DNA of 64,000 nucleotides from Actinoallomurus liliacearum. GTDB taxonomy: Bacteria > Actinomycetota > Actinomycetes > Streptosporangiales > Streptosporangiaceae. The notes below the pieces were generated by a model, which worked only from the letters and a program-made list of their open reading frames with translations, was not told the origin of the DNA and did no database searches. Each line of letters begins with the position of its first letter. Within the stretch, counting starts at the first letter, position 1. The translations under genes and the position numbers were made by a program. The DNA is taken from assembly GCF_039542035.1 (NCBI RefSeq), contig NZ_BAABHJ010000026.1, positions 124,001 to 188,000 on the forward strand, written 5' to 3'. Of the stretch, positions 58,248 to 64,000 are shown piece after piece.

Positions 58248-58877
58248 ATGATGATCGACGATGTGAAACCCCTCGGAGGCTTGCTCGCCTCGTATGCCCG
58301 ACCGCGGCGAGCCGACCGGACATCGCCGGATCGCCGCAGGCGCGACGATGTCCTGCGCGCTAATCGAAGGACCGCCTATATGGCGTTCGCCTGGGTGATG
58401 GTCTTTCTGGCCTGGCACGTCGTCTGGTACATCACCGGCCTCGAGTTCCCCTCCGCTTCGGATCAGCATGGGGCCGGGCAGGTCGTCGTTCAGGTGTTCT
58501 CGTTGATCGTCGTTCTCATGGTCATCGTCGGAGCCCTGCTGCCGTTGGCCCTGGCTCAGCCGTGGGGTCGGCGGGTCCCTCGATGGATGCTTCTCTCCGC
58601 CGCGTGGACGGGAGCCGTGCTCCTCGCGGCACGTGGGGTCTCGGGTGTCGGAGACGATCTGGTCCGGGTCACCGGGATCCTGCCGAAAGGATTCACTGGG
58701 CTGACGACGGCACAGACCCTGGGAACCTCGCACCCCTCGTTCTGGTACCTGTTCGCGAACGGAGCCACCGACGTGCTCTTCACCGTCGGTGGCCTGGCGT
58801 TCGCTCTCGCCGCCATCGCCTACCGCCGTGTCACCCTCGGCCTTCCGCATCCCCTCGGCGAAGCTGCCGCCGCTTGA
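58248..58877 (+). CDS. Four-helix membrane protein of unknown function
   Basis: A 209-residue integral membrane protein. After a basic N-terminus (SYARPRRADRTSPDRRRRDD) four helices follow: MAFAWVMVFLAWHVVWYITG, VFSLIVVLMVIVGALLPLAL, WMLLSAAWTGAVLLAARGVS and FTVGGLAFALAAIAYRRVTL. The loop between the first two has GLEFPSASDQHGAGQ. It is similar in size and helix count to DUF3995-type actinobacterial proteins, but I cannot confirm that. ATG 58248 is the most likely start; an internal ATG at 58380 would begin at the first helix. A 29-codon ORF follows after 25 bp. Confidence 0.66.
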   Translation: MMIDDVKPLGGLLASYARPRRADRTSPDRRRRDDVLRANRRTAYMAFAWVMVFLAWHVVWYITGLEFPSASDQHGAGQVVVQVFSLIVVLMVIVGALLPLALAQPWGRRVPRWMLLSAAWTGAVLLAARGVSGVGDDLVRVTGILPKGFTGLTTAQTLGTSHPSFWYLFANGATDVLFTVGGLAFALAAIAYRRVTLGLPHPLGEAAAA

Positions 58878-58902
58878 GCGCGCAAGCCAGGACCGAGACA
58901 GG

Positions 58903-58992
58903 ATGATCGCCAAGGCCCTGGGCGACGCTCTCAAGACCGCTGGGAAGCAGGCGGCCAGGAATCCGGTGGTGGGCGGCCCTGTGGCCTCGTAG
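58903..58992 (+). CDS. Possible 29-residue amphipathic peptide
   Basis: GAGACAGG lies directly before ATG 58903. The frame of 29 codons encodes MIAKALGDALKTAGKQAARN then PVVGGPVAS. The first 20 residues would form a basic amphipathic helix. It sits between the membrane protein gene and the VOC gene, and its stop TAG is part of the TAGGGT element that seems to start the VOC transcript. The ribosome binding site is too close for an ideal start, so translation is uncertain. Confidence 0.32.
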   Translation: MIAKALGDALKTAGKQAARNPVVGGPVAS

Positions 58993-58995
58993 GGT
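58990..58995 (+). promoter_or_regulatory. Probable leaderless -10 element of the VOC gene
   Basis: TAGGGT ends seven bases before ATG 59003; no Shine-Dalgarno sequence is present. Confidence 0.5.
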
Positions 58996-59002
58996 GCCGG
59001 TC

Positions 59003-59377
59003 ATGGCTTGTCGCATCTCCGAACTGATAATCCCTTGCCGGGATCCGCAATCGCTGGCGGAGTTCTGGTGCGAGGTGCTGGGCTTCATCGTGCTCGACAC
59101 CGACGACGAAGGCGCGGTGGAGATCGGACCGCAGGAGGGATTCGGCGGGTTGCAGCCGACTCTGGTCTTCATCCCCACGACCGAGCCCAAGGCGGGCAGG
59201 CTGCGGTTGCACTTCGACGTCAACGCCACCGACCGCGATCAGGACGCCGAACTCGAACGCCTTCTGAAACTCGGGGCGCGCCCGGCCGACATCGGCCAGA
59301 CCGGCGAGGAGCCATGGCACGTCCTGGCCGACCCCGAAGGCAACGAGTTCTGCCTCCTCCGAGCCCGCCTGAACTGA
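59003..59377 (+). CDS. VOC superfamily (glyoxalase-like) protein
   Basis: A 124-residue protein with two beta-alpha-beta-beta-beta modules. Module 1: ISELIIPCRDPQSLAEFWCE VLGF-type start, with GAVEIGPQEG. Module 2: RLHFDVNATDRDQDAELERL, then GARPADIGQTGEEPWHVLAD PEGNEFCLL at the end, with the usual His and Glu metal-ligand positions (H in LHFDV, E in GNEFC). It belongs with the Glyoxalase_6-like group common in actinomycetes; members include dioxygenase-like and antibiotic-binding proteins, and the ligand is unknown. It is probably transcribed from its own leaderless start. Confidence 0.87.
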   Translation: MACRISELIIPCRDPQSLAEFWCEVLGFIVLDTDDEGAVEIGPQEGFGGLQPTLVFIPTTEPKAGRLRLHFDVNATDRDQDAELERLLKLGARPADIGQTGEEPWHVLADPEGNEFCLLRARLN

Positions 59378-59698
59378 GCCGGACGCCCCCGTGCCTCCAA
59401 CCCGCCTCTGACCTGCGCGAACCTGGGGGACCTGGAGAGGGACACCGTGCCTGCCATGTCCCCACCCCAAGCCGTCGGGAACACGTCCAGCGGCCCGATC
59501 ACGGGAGCAACGGTGCAGCGTGACCGTCTACTTCCATCCAGCCGCACCCGGGGCCGACACGGGTTCTTGATCCTGCTTCGCGCAGCGACGCGCTCGCGCC
59601 GGGTCATCCCCTCTGCCTCGCGCACCCGTCAGGGAAGCGGACCATGCCTCAGGAGCGATGGGGGAGCGCCCTACACGCGTAAGGCCGGTCGAAAATCG
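59378..59698. other. Non-coding stretch between the VOC gene and tRNA-Gly
   Basis: About 320 bp. Open frames exist (one plus-strand frame runs into the tRNA in antisense and ends in the frequent artefact ERATGIEPA), but none looks like protein. No repeat or hairpin was found apart from the tRNA terminator at its right end. Confidence 0.55.
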
Positions 59699-59736
59699 AA
59701 GGCCCAGGTCGCCGGATGCCGGTTGACCTGGGCCTT
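59699..59736 (-). terminator. Terminator of tRNA-Gly
   Basis: AAGGCCCAGGT (59699-59709) pairs with ACCTGGGCCTT (59726-59736); on the minus strand the stem is followed by CGATTTTCG. Confidence 0.88.
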
Positions 59737-59744
59737 GTCGTTGG

Positions 59745-59815
59745 AGCGGGCGACGGGAATCGAACCCGCGTAGCCAGTTTGGAAGACTGGGGCTCTACCA
59801 TTGAGCTACGCCCGC
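59745..59815 (-). tRNA. tRNA-Gly (anticodon TCC)
   Basis: The minus strand reads GCGGGCGTAGCTCAATGGTA at the 5' end, with acceptor arms GCGGGCG and CGCCCGC. The anticodon stem is CCAGT/ACTGG with loop CTTCCAA, giving anticodon TCC (59783-59781). The T-arm has GGTTCGATTCC. Length is 71 nt including the discriminator base; CCA is not encoded. Confidence 0.97.
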
Positions 59816-59929
59816 GTGCGCCGGAGAAGAGCGGATGACCGCCGATCCCACAACGTCCCTCGCGTAGCGTACCGGTTCCCGGACCCCGGTTGTGCACGCG
59901 TGGGCGGTGATCGTAGGCACGCTCGGTCC

Positions 59930-60565
59930 CTATCCTCGGTCCTGTGGCGGCCGGGTACGGCGCGGTCGTCGGCCGGCCGGCCGGTCGCGGGCGGGCCGTG
60001 TGGGCCGGGAGGCCGTCCCCTCCTCGGTGAACAGCTGGGCGAACTGCGCGGGCAGTCTCCGGAAGAGGCGGGGCGTGCCGAGCGTCAGGACGTATCCCCA
60101 CAAAATCATCAGGTTGCGGCAGCGGTCGTGCACCTCACGATCCGCGACGTTGACGATCGCGAGGACGAACAGCGTCAGTTCGCCGAGGAGGAGGATCGTC
60201 CCCCAGCCGGCCAGCCCGACCAGGCCCCAGAGCACCACCGACGGTGGCAGGCGCAGGCCGGTGATGTGCAGGCCGTCGTGGCGGGCCTCCGAGAGCCACC
60301 ATCCGGTCCCGCTCGCCCCGAACAGTCCACCGGCGACGTACAGGACGCCGCGGTTCCGCCGGGGGCGGGGACGGGCGTGGCGGTGCCGCGCGGGCGAGGA
60401 CGCGCCCCCCTTGCGCGCGGACGACGTCCGTTCGTCCATGGTGGCCGCCACCGGTGGTGTCCCGTCGTCGGTGACGGTCGAGGACGGAGGCGCCCCGGCC
60501 AGGACGGCGGCCGCGCCCGATGTCCCGCTCGTGGCGGCCGACGACCGTGTCCCCATGTCATCCAT
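59930..60565 (-). CDS. Small membrane protein with basic tails
   Basis: About 211 residues. The first 80 residues are Ser/Thr/Ala-rich and end in a very basic patch (KGGASSPARHRHARPRPRRN). Three hydrophobic segments follow: RGVLYVAGGLFGASGTGWWL, a long LPPSVVLWGLVGLAGWGTIL continuing LLLGELTLFVLAIVNV, and RNLMILWGYVLTLGTP. The C-terminal 40 residues are Arg/Pro-rich (ARDRPAGRRPRRTRPPQDRG). I do not recognise it. Starts at 60565 or 60439 are both possible; neither has a strong ribosome binding site. It lies between the two tRNA genes. Confidence 0.55.
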   Translation of the reverse strand: MDDMGTRSSAATSGTSGAAAVLAGAPPSSTVTDDGTPPVAATMDERTSSARKGGASSPARHRHARPRPRRNRGVLYVAGGLFGASGTGWWLSEARHDGLHITGLRLPPSVVLWGLVGLAGWGTILLLGELTLFVLAIVNVADREVHDRCRNLMILWGYVLTLGTPRLFRRLPAQFAQLFTEEGTASRPTRPARDRPAGRRPRRTRPPQDRG

Positions 60566-61401
60566 GGCGACCGCCGGTGGCCGTGGGCGGTTCCCCGCGG
60601 TCGGAAGCGCCAAACCTCCGACCGGCGGACCGCCGGTGGCGTACGGTAGGACGCGATGGCAACCCGTGACCGCCGTGTGGCCAGTGCAATGGCGGCAAAA
60701 TGCGTGAAATAGCCATTTCATGAACTCCCGCGAGCCTTGTCTGTTCCCGAAACCGGCAGGTTCGATGGAGGAGGGGGCCGCCCGCGTCTACCGCCGGCTG
60801 CGCCAACAGTCCCCGGTCGGAGATGGGGGCGGCCCTGATGCCTTTTCTGTTGTGCGACACCCGCGGGTGTCGGCGGCACTCCTCGGTCGCCGCGGTCGCG
60901 GGCGAACCCGCTGCTGAGCGGCCTTTAAAAACGATCTCGTAACGCCTCTCGAGGCGATCTTCCGCATTACCGGCAGTGACGGTCGAGGCGCCGGAACCCG
61001 CGACGGACGCGGGGCTCCCGGACTCCCGATCGTGTGACGTGTGCATTAGAGTAGCTGATCAGAGGCGCTTTGCGACCACCGTGGACGCATTAATTGATCG
61101 CACCATTAATAAGATCACTTTTAGCGCCGACGTGATTACTGACCGTGAATATCGGCTGGTGACAAACCGGGCGAAGTGTCCTCGTCGGGTGCGTGGGGGA
61201 GGGGTCCCATGGCGCGCCGGTACATTTCCGATTTGGAGCTGAATTCCCTTTGGCCCGTTATTTTCCGTGCCGCTGAGCCCGGCGTACGGTGGTCCGTCGG
61301 CCGGTGCGCCGAGCCCTACCCGCTACCAGCGACCCTGTCACCGTACGTGAGAACAGTGTGGCAGCCGGGAAGGGCGGCTTTTCGGTACACTCGGTGGCTC
61401 A
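60566..61401. other. Long intergenic region with an AT-rich pocket
   Basis: About 835 bp before tRNA-Pro. Most is GC-rich, but 61040-61160 is much less so, with CATTAGAGTAGCTGATCAG, GCATTAATTGATCGCACC and ATTAATAAGATCACTTTTAG. ATTAAT occurs twice and TGATC/GATCA form a dyad (13-base centre). A plus-strand frame from 61209 starts well (GGGGGAGGGG then ATG; MARRYISDLELNSLWP) but soon loses sense and runs into the tRNA, so it may be a gene remnant. No gene is called. Confidence 0.5.
61386..61391 (+). promoter_or_regulatory. Probable -10 element of tRNA-Pro
   Basis: TACACT ends ten bases before the first base of tRNA-Pro; no clear -35 was found. Confidence 0.45.
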
Positions 61402-61475
61402 CGGGCTGTAGCGCAGCTTGGTAGCGCACTGCGTTTGGGTCGCAGGGGTCGGGAGTTCGAATCTCCCCAGCCCGA
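61402..61475 (+). tRNA. tRNA-Pro (anticodon TGG)
   Basis: Acceptor arms CGGGCTG and CAGCCCG with discriminator A. D-arm GCGCAGCTTGGTAGCGC, anticodon stem CTGCG/CGCAG with loop TTTGGGT giving anticodon TGG (61436-61438), T-arm GGGAGTTCGAATCTCCC. Length 74 nt; CCA not encoded. Confidence 0.97.
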
Positions 61476-61488
61476 CATCCCGCATCAC

Positions 61489-61523
61489 GAGGAACCCCCG
61501 GGCGGCACGCCCGGGGGTTCCTC
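61489..61523. terminator. Terminator of tRNA-Pro
   Basis: GAGGAACCCCCGGG (61489-61502) pairs perfectly with CCCGGGGGTTCCTC (61510-61523) around seven bases. Confidence 0.88.
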
Positions 61524-61554
61524 GTCTCATCGGGTCATCGCGGCCGGTGCGGGC

Positions 61555-61923
61555 TCACGGCAGGTCACCGCTTCCGCGCCGGTCCGGCCTGAGCGGGTCG
61601 TGTCCGAGGGTCATCAGCGACCGGCGCCACGCGTCGTTCACCGCGCCGCGTTCCGGCCGCGACTCCAGCCGCCGGGTGATCTCGTCGACCGTGCGGCGCA
61701 TGGTCTCCAGGTCGTCGTCGGTCAGGTCCACCTTGCGCTTCCCGAGGATCTTCACCACCTCGGTCCCGAGGCCGAACCACAGCTTGTCGGGATCGTCGGG
61801 GAAGGCCTCCTCACCCGAGGTGACGGTCAGCAACCACGTTCGCAGTTCCTCCGAGGTCATGTTGACGAGCCGGTGGAACTCCTCCCACAGCGTCCCGACC
61901 TCGGGGGCGGTACGGTCTGCCAC
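61555..61923 (-). CDS. DUF3140 domain protein
   Basis: A 122-residue protein matching the actinobacterial DUF3140 family: LWEEFHRLVNMTSEELRTWL near the start, LWFGLGTEVVKILGKRKVDL in the middle, then TDDDLETMRRTVDEITRRLE and WRRSLMTLGHDPLRP at the end. The middle resembles a small DNA-binding or histone-like helix bundle, but the function is unknown. It is mostly alpha-helical, soluble and acidic in its first half. The PEBP gene lies 67 bp upstream on the same strand and could be co-transcribed. ATG 61923 is preceded by GGAGGAAAC, a good ribosome binding site. Confidence 0.88.
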   Translation of the reverse strand: MADRTAPEVGTLWEEFHRLVNMTSEELRTWLLTVTSGEEAFPDDPDKLWFGLGTEVVKILGKRKVDLTDDDLETMRRTVDEITRRLESRPERGAVNDAWRRSLMTLGHDPLRPDRRGSGDLP

Positions 61924-61990
61924 GTTTCCTCCTCCGTCGTAGACGTCCTCTTCCCGCTCCGCGCTACCCGCCGGACGGGAAACATGCGGC

Positions 61991-62443
61991 TCACCTGCCG
62001 TAGCGGCCGACCAGGGTGCCGGTCGCGAGGACCCTGTCCGCCACCGCCTCGTCCAGATCCCGGGCCGAGAACCCGGGCGCCAGGTCCGAACGCTCGGACA
62101 GGGCCAGCAACCGGAACACGTACCGGTGCGGCCGGTCGCCGGGAGGCGGGTGCGGGCCGCCGTAGCCGGGACGGCCGTAGTCGTTGCGCCCCGGCACGGC
62201 GCCGGTCGGCGGGTCGCCCGCCGCCATGCCCTCGGTCTCCGGCGGAATCCCCGCGAGCAGCCAGTGGACGAACGTGCCGACGGGGGCGTCCGGGTCCTCG
62301 CACCTGAGGACCAGTTCGACCGCCTCCTCCGGCACCTCCGACCACCGCAGCGGCGGCGAGACGTCGCCGGCCTCGTGTGCGTACTCCTTCGGAATCTCCG
62401 CGTGGTCGCCGAACGCGGGGCTTCCCAGCGTGATCTGTCGCAT
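61991..62443 (-). CDS. YbhB/YbcL-family PEBP-like protein (short form)
   Basis: A 150-residue PEBP of the usual bacterial length. QITLGSPAFGDHAEIPKEYA and EAGDVSPPLRWSEVPEEAVE lead to the ligand-pocket motif LVLRCEDPDAPVGTFVHWLL; then GGPHPPPGDRPHRYVFRLLA and SARDLDEAVADRVLATGTLV. Start ATG 62443. The role of bacterial PEBPs remains unknown. It differs from the longer PEBP near 11.3 kb, sharing mainly the pocket motifs, so the two are ancient paralogues, not a recent duplication. Confidence 0.92.
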   Translation of the reverse strand: MRQITLGSPAFGDHAEIPKEYAHEAGDVSPPLRWSEVPEEAVELVLRCEDPDAPVGTFVHWLLAGIPPETEGMAAGDPPTGAVPGRNDYGRPGYGGPHPPPGDRPHRYVFRLLALSERSDLAPGFSARDLDEAVADRVLATGTLVGRYGR

Positions 62444-62588
62444 GGTGAGGGTCCTGCCCGCTCCGGACCGTGGCCGACCGCGCGGGGCAGGCCTCCACCT
62501 GCGCGAACTCTCTCCGCAGTCGCTTCGACCGCCGACCGACGGGGAACCGCTAGGGATGTGGCGGTTGACGAAACTCGGGGGTTATCTC

Positions 62589-62819
62589 ATGGCTCACTGT
62601 GATGTCTGCGGCAATGAGTACGACAAGGCGTTCACCGTCATCACGGCGGACGGTGCGTCTCGTGTGTTCGACAGCGTGGAGTGCGCCGCGCACGCGATCG
62701 CCCCGGTGTGCGAGCACTGTGGCTGCCGGGTTCTCGGGCACGGCGCGGAGGCCGGCGACCGGATCTTCTGCTGCGCGGCGTGCGCGCGTGCGGTCGGCGT
62801 CGAGAAGGTACGCGCCTGA
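62589..62819 (+). CDS. Prokaryotic metallothionein-like zinc protein
   Basis: A 76-residue Cys-rich protein: CDVCGNEYDKAFTVITADGA, SVECAAHAIAPVCEHCGCRV, and IFCCAACARAVGVEKVRA. Nine Cys and two His occur as CxxC, C...H, CxxCxC and CCxxC, similar to the actinobacterial proteins annotated as prokaryotic metallothionein, though more likely a zinc-finger/LIM-like fold. It could bind zinc for structure or buffer metal. ATG 62589 is the natural start. It is convergent with the PPOX gene 39 bp away. Confidence 0.86.
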   Translation: MAHCDVCGNEYDKAFTVITADGASRVFDSVECAAHAIAPVCEHCGCRVLGHGAEAGDRIFCCAACARAVGVEKVRA

Positions 62820-62858
62820 TCCGCGTCGGGAAGCAGGTACGGCCTGAGGAGGCGGCGG

Positions 62859-63269
62859 TCAGGCCGCCTTGGGCAGCCGGCGACCGGAGATCAGCTCCGG
62901 AGTGATGGCGATGAAGTGGTCCTGGGCGGACGGCGCCCACGTACGCAGCGGCAGCCCGCGGAGTTCGGAGAGTTCGCCGTTCTCCGACACGATGCGGGCG
63001 TGTCCGACGATCACCACGGACCAGCCGGCCTGAATCGCCGGGTCGAACTCGTCGACCTCGAACGCCACCACGGCGTTACGGGCCGCCGCGGCGAGCTTCG
63101 ACCCGGACGACGTTCGGATGATCACCTCGCCGTTGGACATGAGAAAGTTGACCGGCTGGATCGCGGGGAGCGCCCGGTCCGTGAAGACGATCCGGCCGAG
63201 CGGGACCGCGGTGATCAGCCGACGGCACTCCTCATCCGACAGGATCTCCAGGCCACCGGAGTCGTACAC
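62859..63269 (-). CDS. Pyridoxamine 5'-phosphate oxidase-like flavoprotein
   Basis: A 136-residue split-barrel protein: LSDEECRRLITAVPLGRIVF, DRALPAIQPVNFLMSNGEVI, IRTSSGSKLAAAARNAVVAF and EVDEFDPAIQAGWSVVIVGH. This is the small PPOX class, which in mycobacteria includes F420- or FMN-dependent reductases and nitroimidazole-resistance-like proteins. The SGSKLAAA segment fits phosphate binding of FMN or F420. Cofactor and substrate cannot be decided. ATG 63269 follows GAGGAGTGT. It is an independent gene. Confidence 0.88.
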   Translation of the reverse strand: MYDSGGLEILSDEECRRLITAVPLGRIVFTDRALPAIQPVNFLMSNGEVIIRTSSGSKLAAAARNAVVAFEVDEFDPAIQAGWSVVIVGHARIVSENGELSELRGLPLRTWAPSAQDHFIAITPELISGRRLPKAA

Positions 63270-63470
63270 AGGACACTCCTCACCCAGGGTCCAGGGTGCA
63301 CACGGGTACCACGCTAATGAGGACGGGTGTGGCCGCGGTGAGACGAAGATCCCCCAATCCGGGGACGAAGGTCCCTTGTCCCGCCCGCCACGCCGTACGA
63401 ACGCCGTGCCGACGCGCGGTACGACGTGCCGTCCCCAGAGATGACGCGCGGTACGGCGTGATCCGGGGGT

Positions 63471-63842
63471 TCAGGAGCCGCAGGTGTGCTTGAGATCGTT
63501 GGTGGCGGCGATCAGCGCGGACGAGTCGACGCTCGACCCGGTACCGTCCGCGGCCGCCTGCACCTGCCGGCCCAGCTGGTCCAGCGCGCCGGCCGCCTTC
63601 TCGGCGGACTTGCGCAGGTTCCCGTCCGTCTTCTTCGCCTGGCCCCGGAGCGTCGCGGCGCCGGAGGCGTACGTCCGCGCCACCTGGGTGGGGTCGTCGA
63701 CCTGCGCCATGGCCTGCCGGCGGATGCCGTTCAGGGTGTTCTCCAGGCGGCCGCACGCCTTCTTGTCCACCCCGCCGCAGCCTGCCGCGGACAGGGCCAG
63801 CGCGCCGAGCAGGCACAGGCTGAGGACGCGGGTCTGGAGCAT
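63471..63842 (-). CDS. Lipoprotein of unknown function
   Basis: A 123-residue exported lipoprotein. The signal peptide MLQTRVLSLCLLGALALSAA ends in the lipobox L-S-A-A-G-C, so Cys at residue 22 should be lipidated. The mature part is helical and charged (RLENTLNGIRRQAMAQVDDP, SAEKAAGALDQLGRQVQAAA) with Cys residues near both ends (KKACGRL and HTCGS) that probably pair in a disulfide. No enzyme motif. ATG 63842 is preferred because the signal begins there; ATG 63863 in the same frame is possible. Confidence 0.82.
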   Translation of the reverse strand: MLQTRVLSLCLLGALALSAAGCGGVDKKACGRLENTLNGIRRQAMAQVDDPTQVARTYASGAATLRGQAKKTDGNLRKSAEKAAGALDQLGRQVQAAADGTGSSVDSSALIAATNDLKHTCGS

Positions 63843-64000
63843 CGCAGCATCATGGCATGACATTTACTGATTCGTGGGTGCTTCCTGGTGCCCACTGTGG
63901 AGATCCTCGTGCTGAGGAACCCGACGGCGGCCAGGGGGGGCCTCCGGAATGAGCGCCCTTTCGCAATACTTGGGCACGCATTGCCGCCCCGCCTGTCCGT

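Noticed and set aside
59447..59773. A 108-codon frame ending in ERATGIEPA
   Set aside because: This ending is the antisense of a tRNA T-arm and is a frequent annotation artefact; the frame overlaps tRNA-Gly.
61209..61424. Frame starting MARRYISDLELNSLWP with a good ribosome binding site
   Set aside because: It loses protein-like character after about 30 residues and runs into tRNA-Pro; at best a remnant, recorded in findings but not called as a gene.

Overview
The window is high-GC DNA (roughly 70% by eye) from a mycelial actinomycete. Several things point that way: a mycothiol-dependent nitroreductase homologue, a conservon-type (CvnD) small GTPase, a paired dynamin-like GTPase locus next to a single-stranded DNA-binding protein, a SpoIIE-type phosphatase, a DUF3140 protein, a PS-10 tripeptidyl aminopeptidase, many GTG starts and several apparent leaderless promoters. 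The gene content would fit Streptosporangiales (for example Thermomonosporaceae), but the genus cannot be fixed from sequence alone. Two tRNAs are present: Gly(TCC) on the minus strand and Pro(TGG) on the plus strand. No rRNA, CRISPR array, phage or intact insertion sequence was seen.

Layout. 0-6 kb: the 3' end of cobT, then cysG (siroheme/corrin branch), two dynamin-like GTPases and an ssb paralogue, all on the plus strand with short gaps or overlaps. 6.8-16.8 kb: a membrane diguanylate cyclase, ettA, a MarR regulator divergent from an esterase-PEBP pair, a thioesterase, a secreted PS-10 peptidase, an MFS carrier, and an mscS-glbO pair. 17-25 kb: a divergent XRE regulator locus with a twin operator, a GNAT enzyme, a NarL-type two-component system, and an MFS exporter divergent from a MocR regulator. 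25-29 kb: an ABC exporter whose ATPase gene is broken by an in-frame amber codon inside the signature motif, then a zinc-ribbon protein and an HNH nuclease preceded by a 33-codon ORF. 29-42 kb: metabolic genes (prolyl oligopeptidase, methyltransferase, ilvD, NERD protein, amidase, malQ) and a 226-bp MITE that sits exactly on the shared stop codons of malQ and its convergent neighbour. 41-54.7 kb: an orphan CvnD GTPase with a 44-codon ORF before it, pepN, the nitroreductase, a double YbjQ protein, a nickel transporter under a near-perfect Nur box, an aldehyde dehydrogenase, a probably frameshifted membrane protein ahead of rpiB, a SpoIIE phosphatase, and a MerR-controlled oxidoreductase operon with a 19-bp promoter spacer.

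From 54.7 to 61 kb the window becomes accessory in character. It has short hypothetical genes, tandem and dispersed repeats, a 48-bp perfect palindrome, and a small protein made of eleven GPGGG-centred octapeptides with a conserved-looking C-terminal tail. The last 2.5 kb returns to small conserved genes (DUF3140, PEBP, metallothionein-like zinc protein, PPOX flavoprotein, lipoprotein).

The candidates for something undescribed are the GPGGG repeat protein and its surroundings, the pair of hairpin-forming 82-bp repeats around a small gene, the orphan CvnD with its companion ORF, and several small ORFs with good ribosome binding sites. All function statements for these are inference. Start codons were chosen from Shine-Dalgarno spacing, leaderless -10 patterns or family N-termini, and are stated where they matter.
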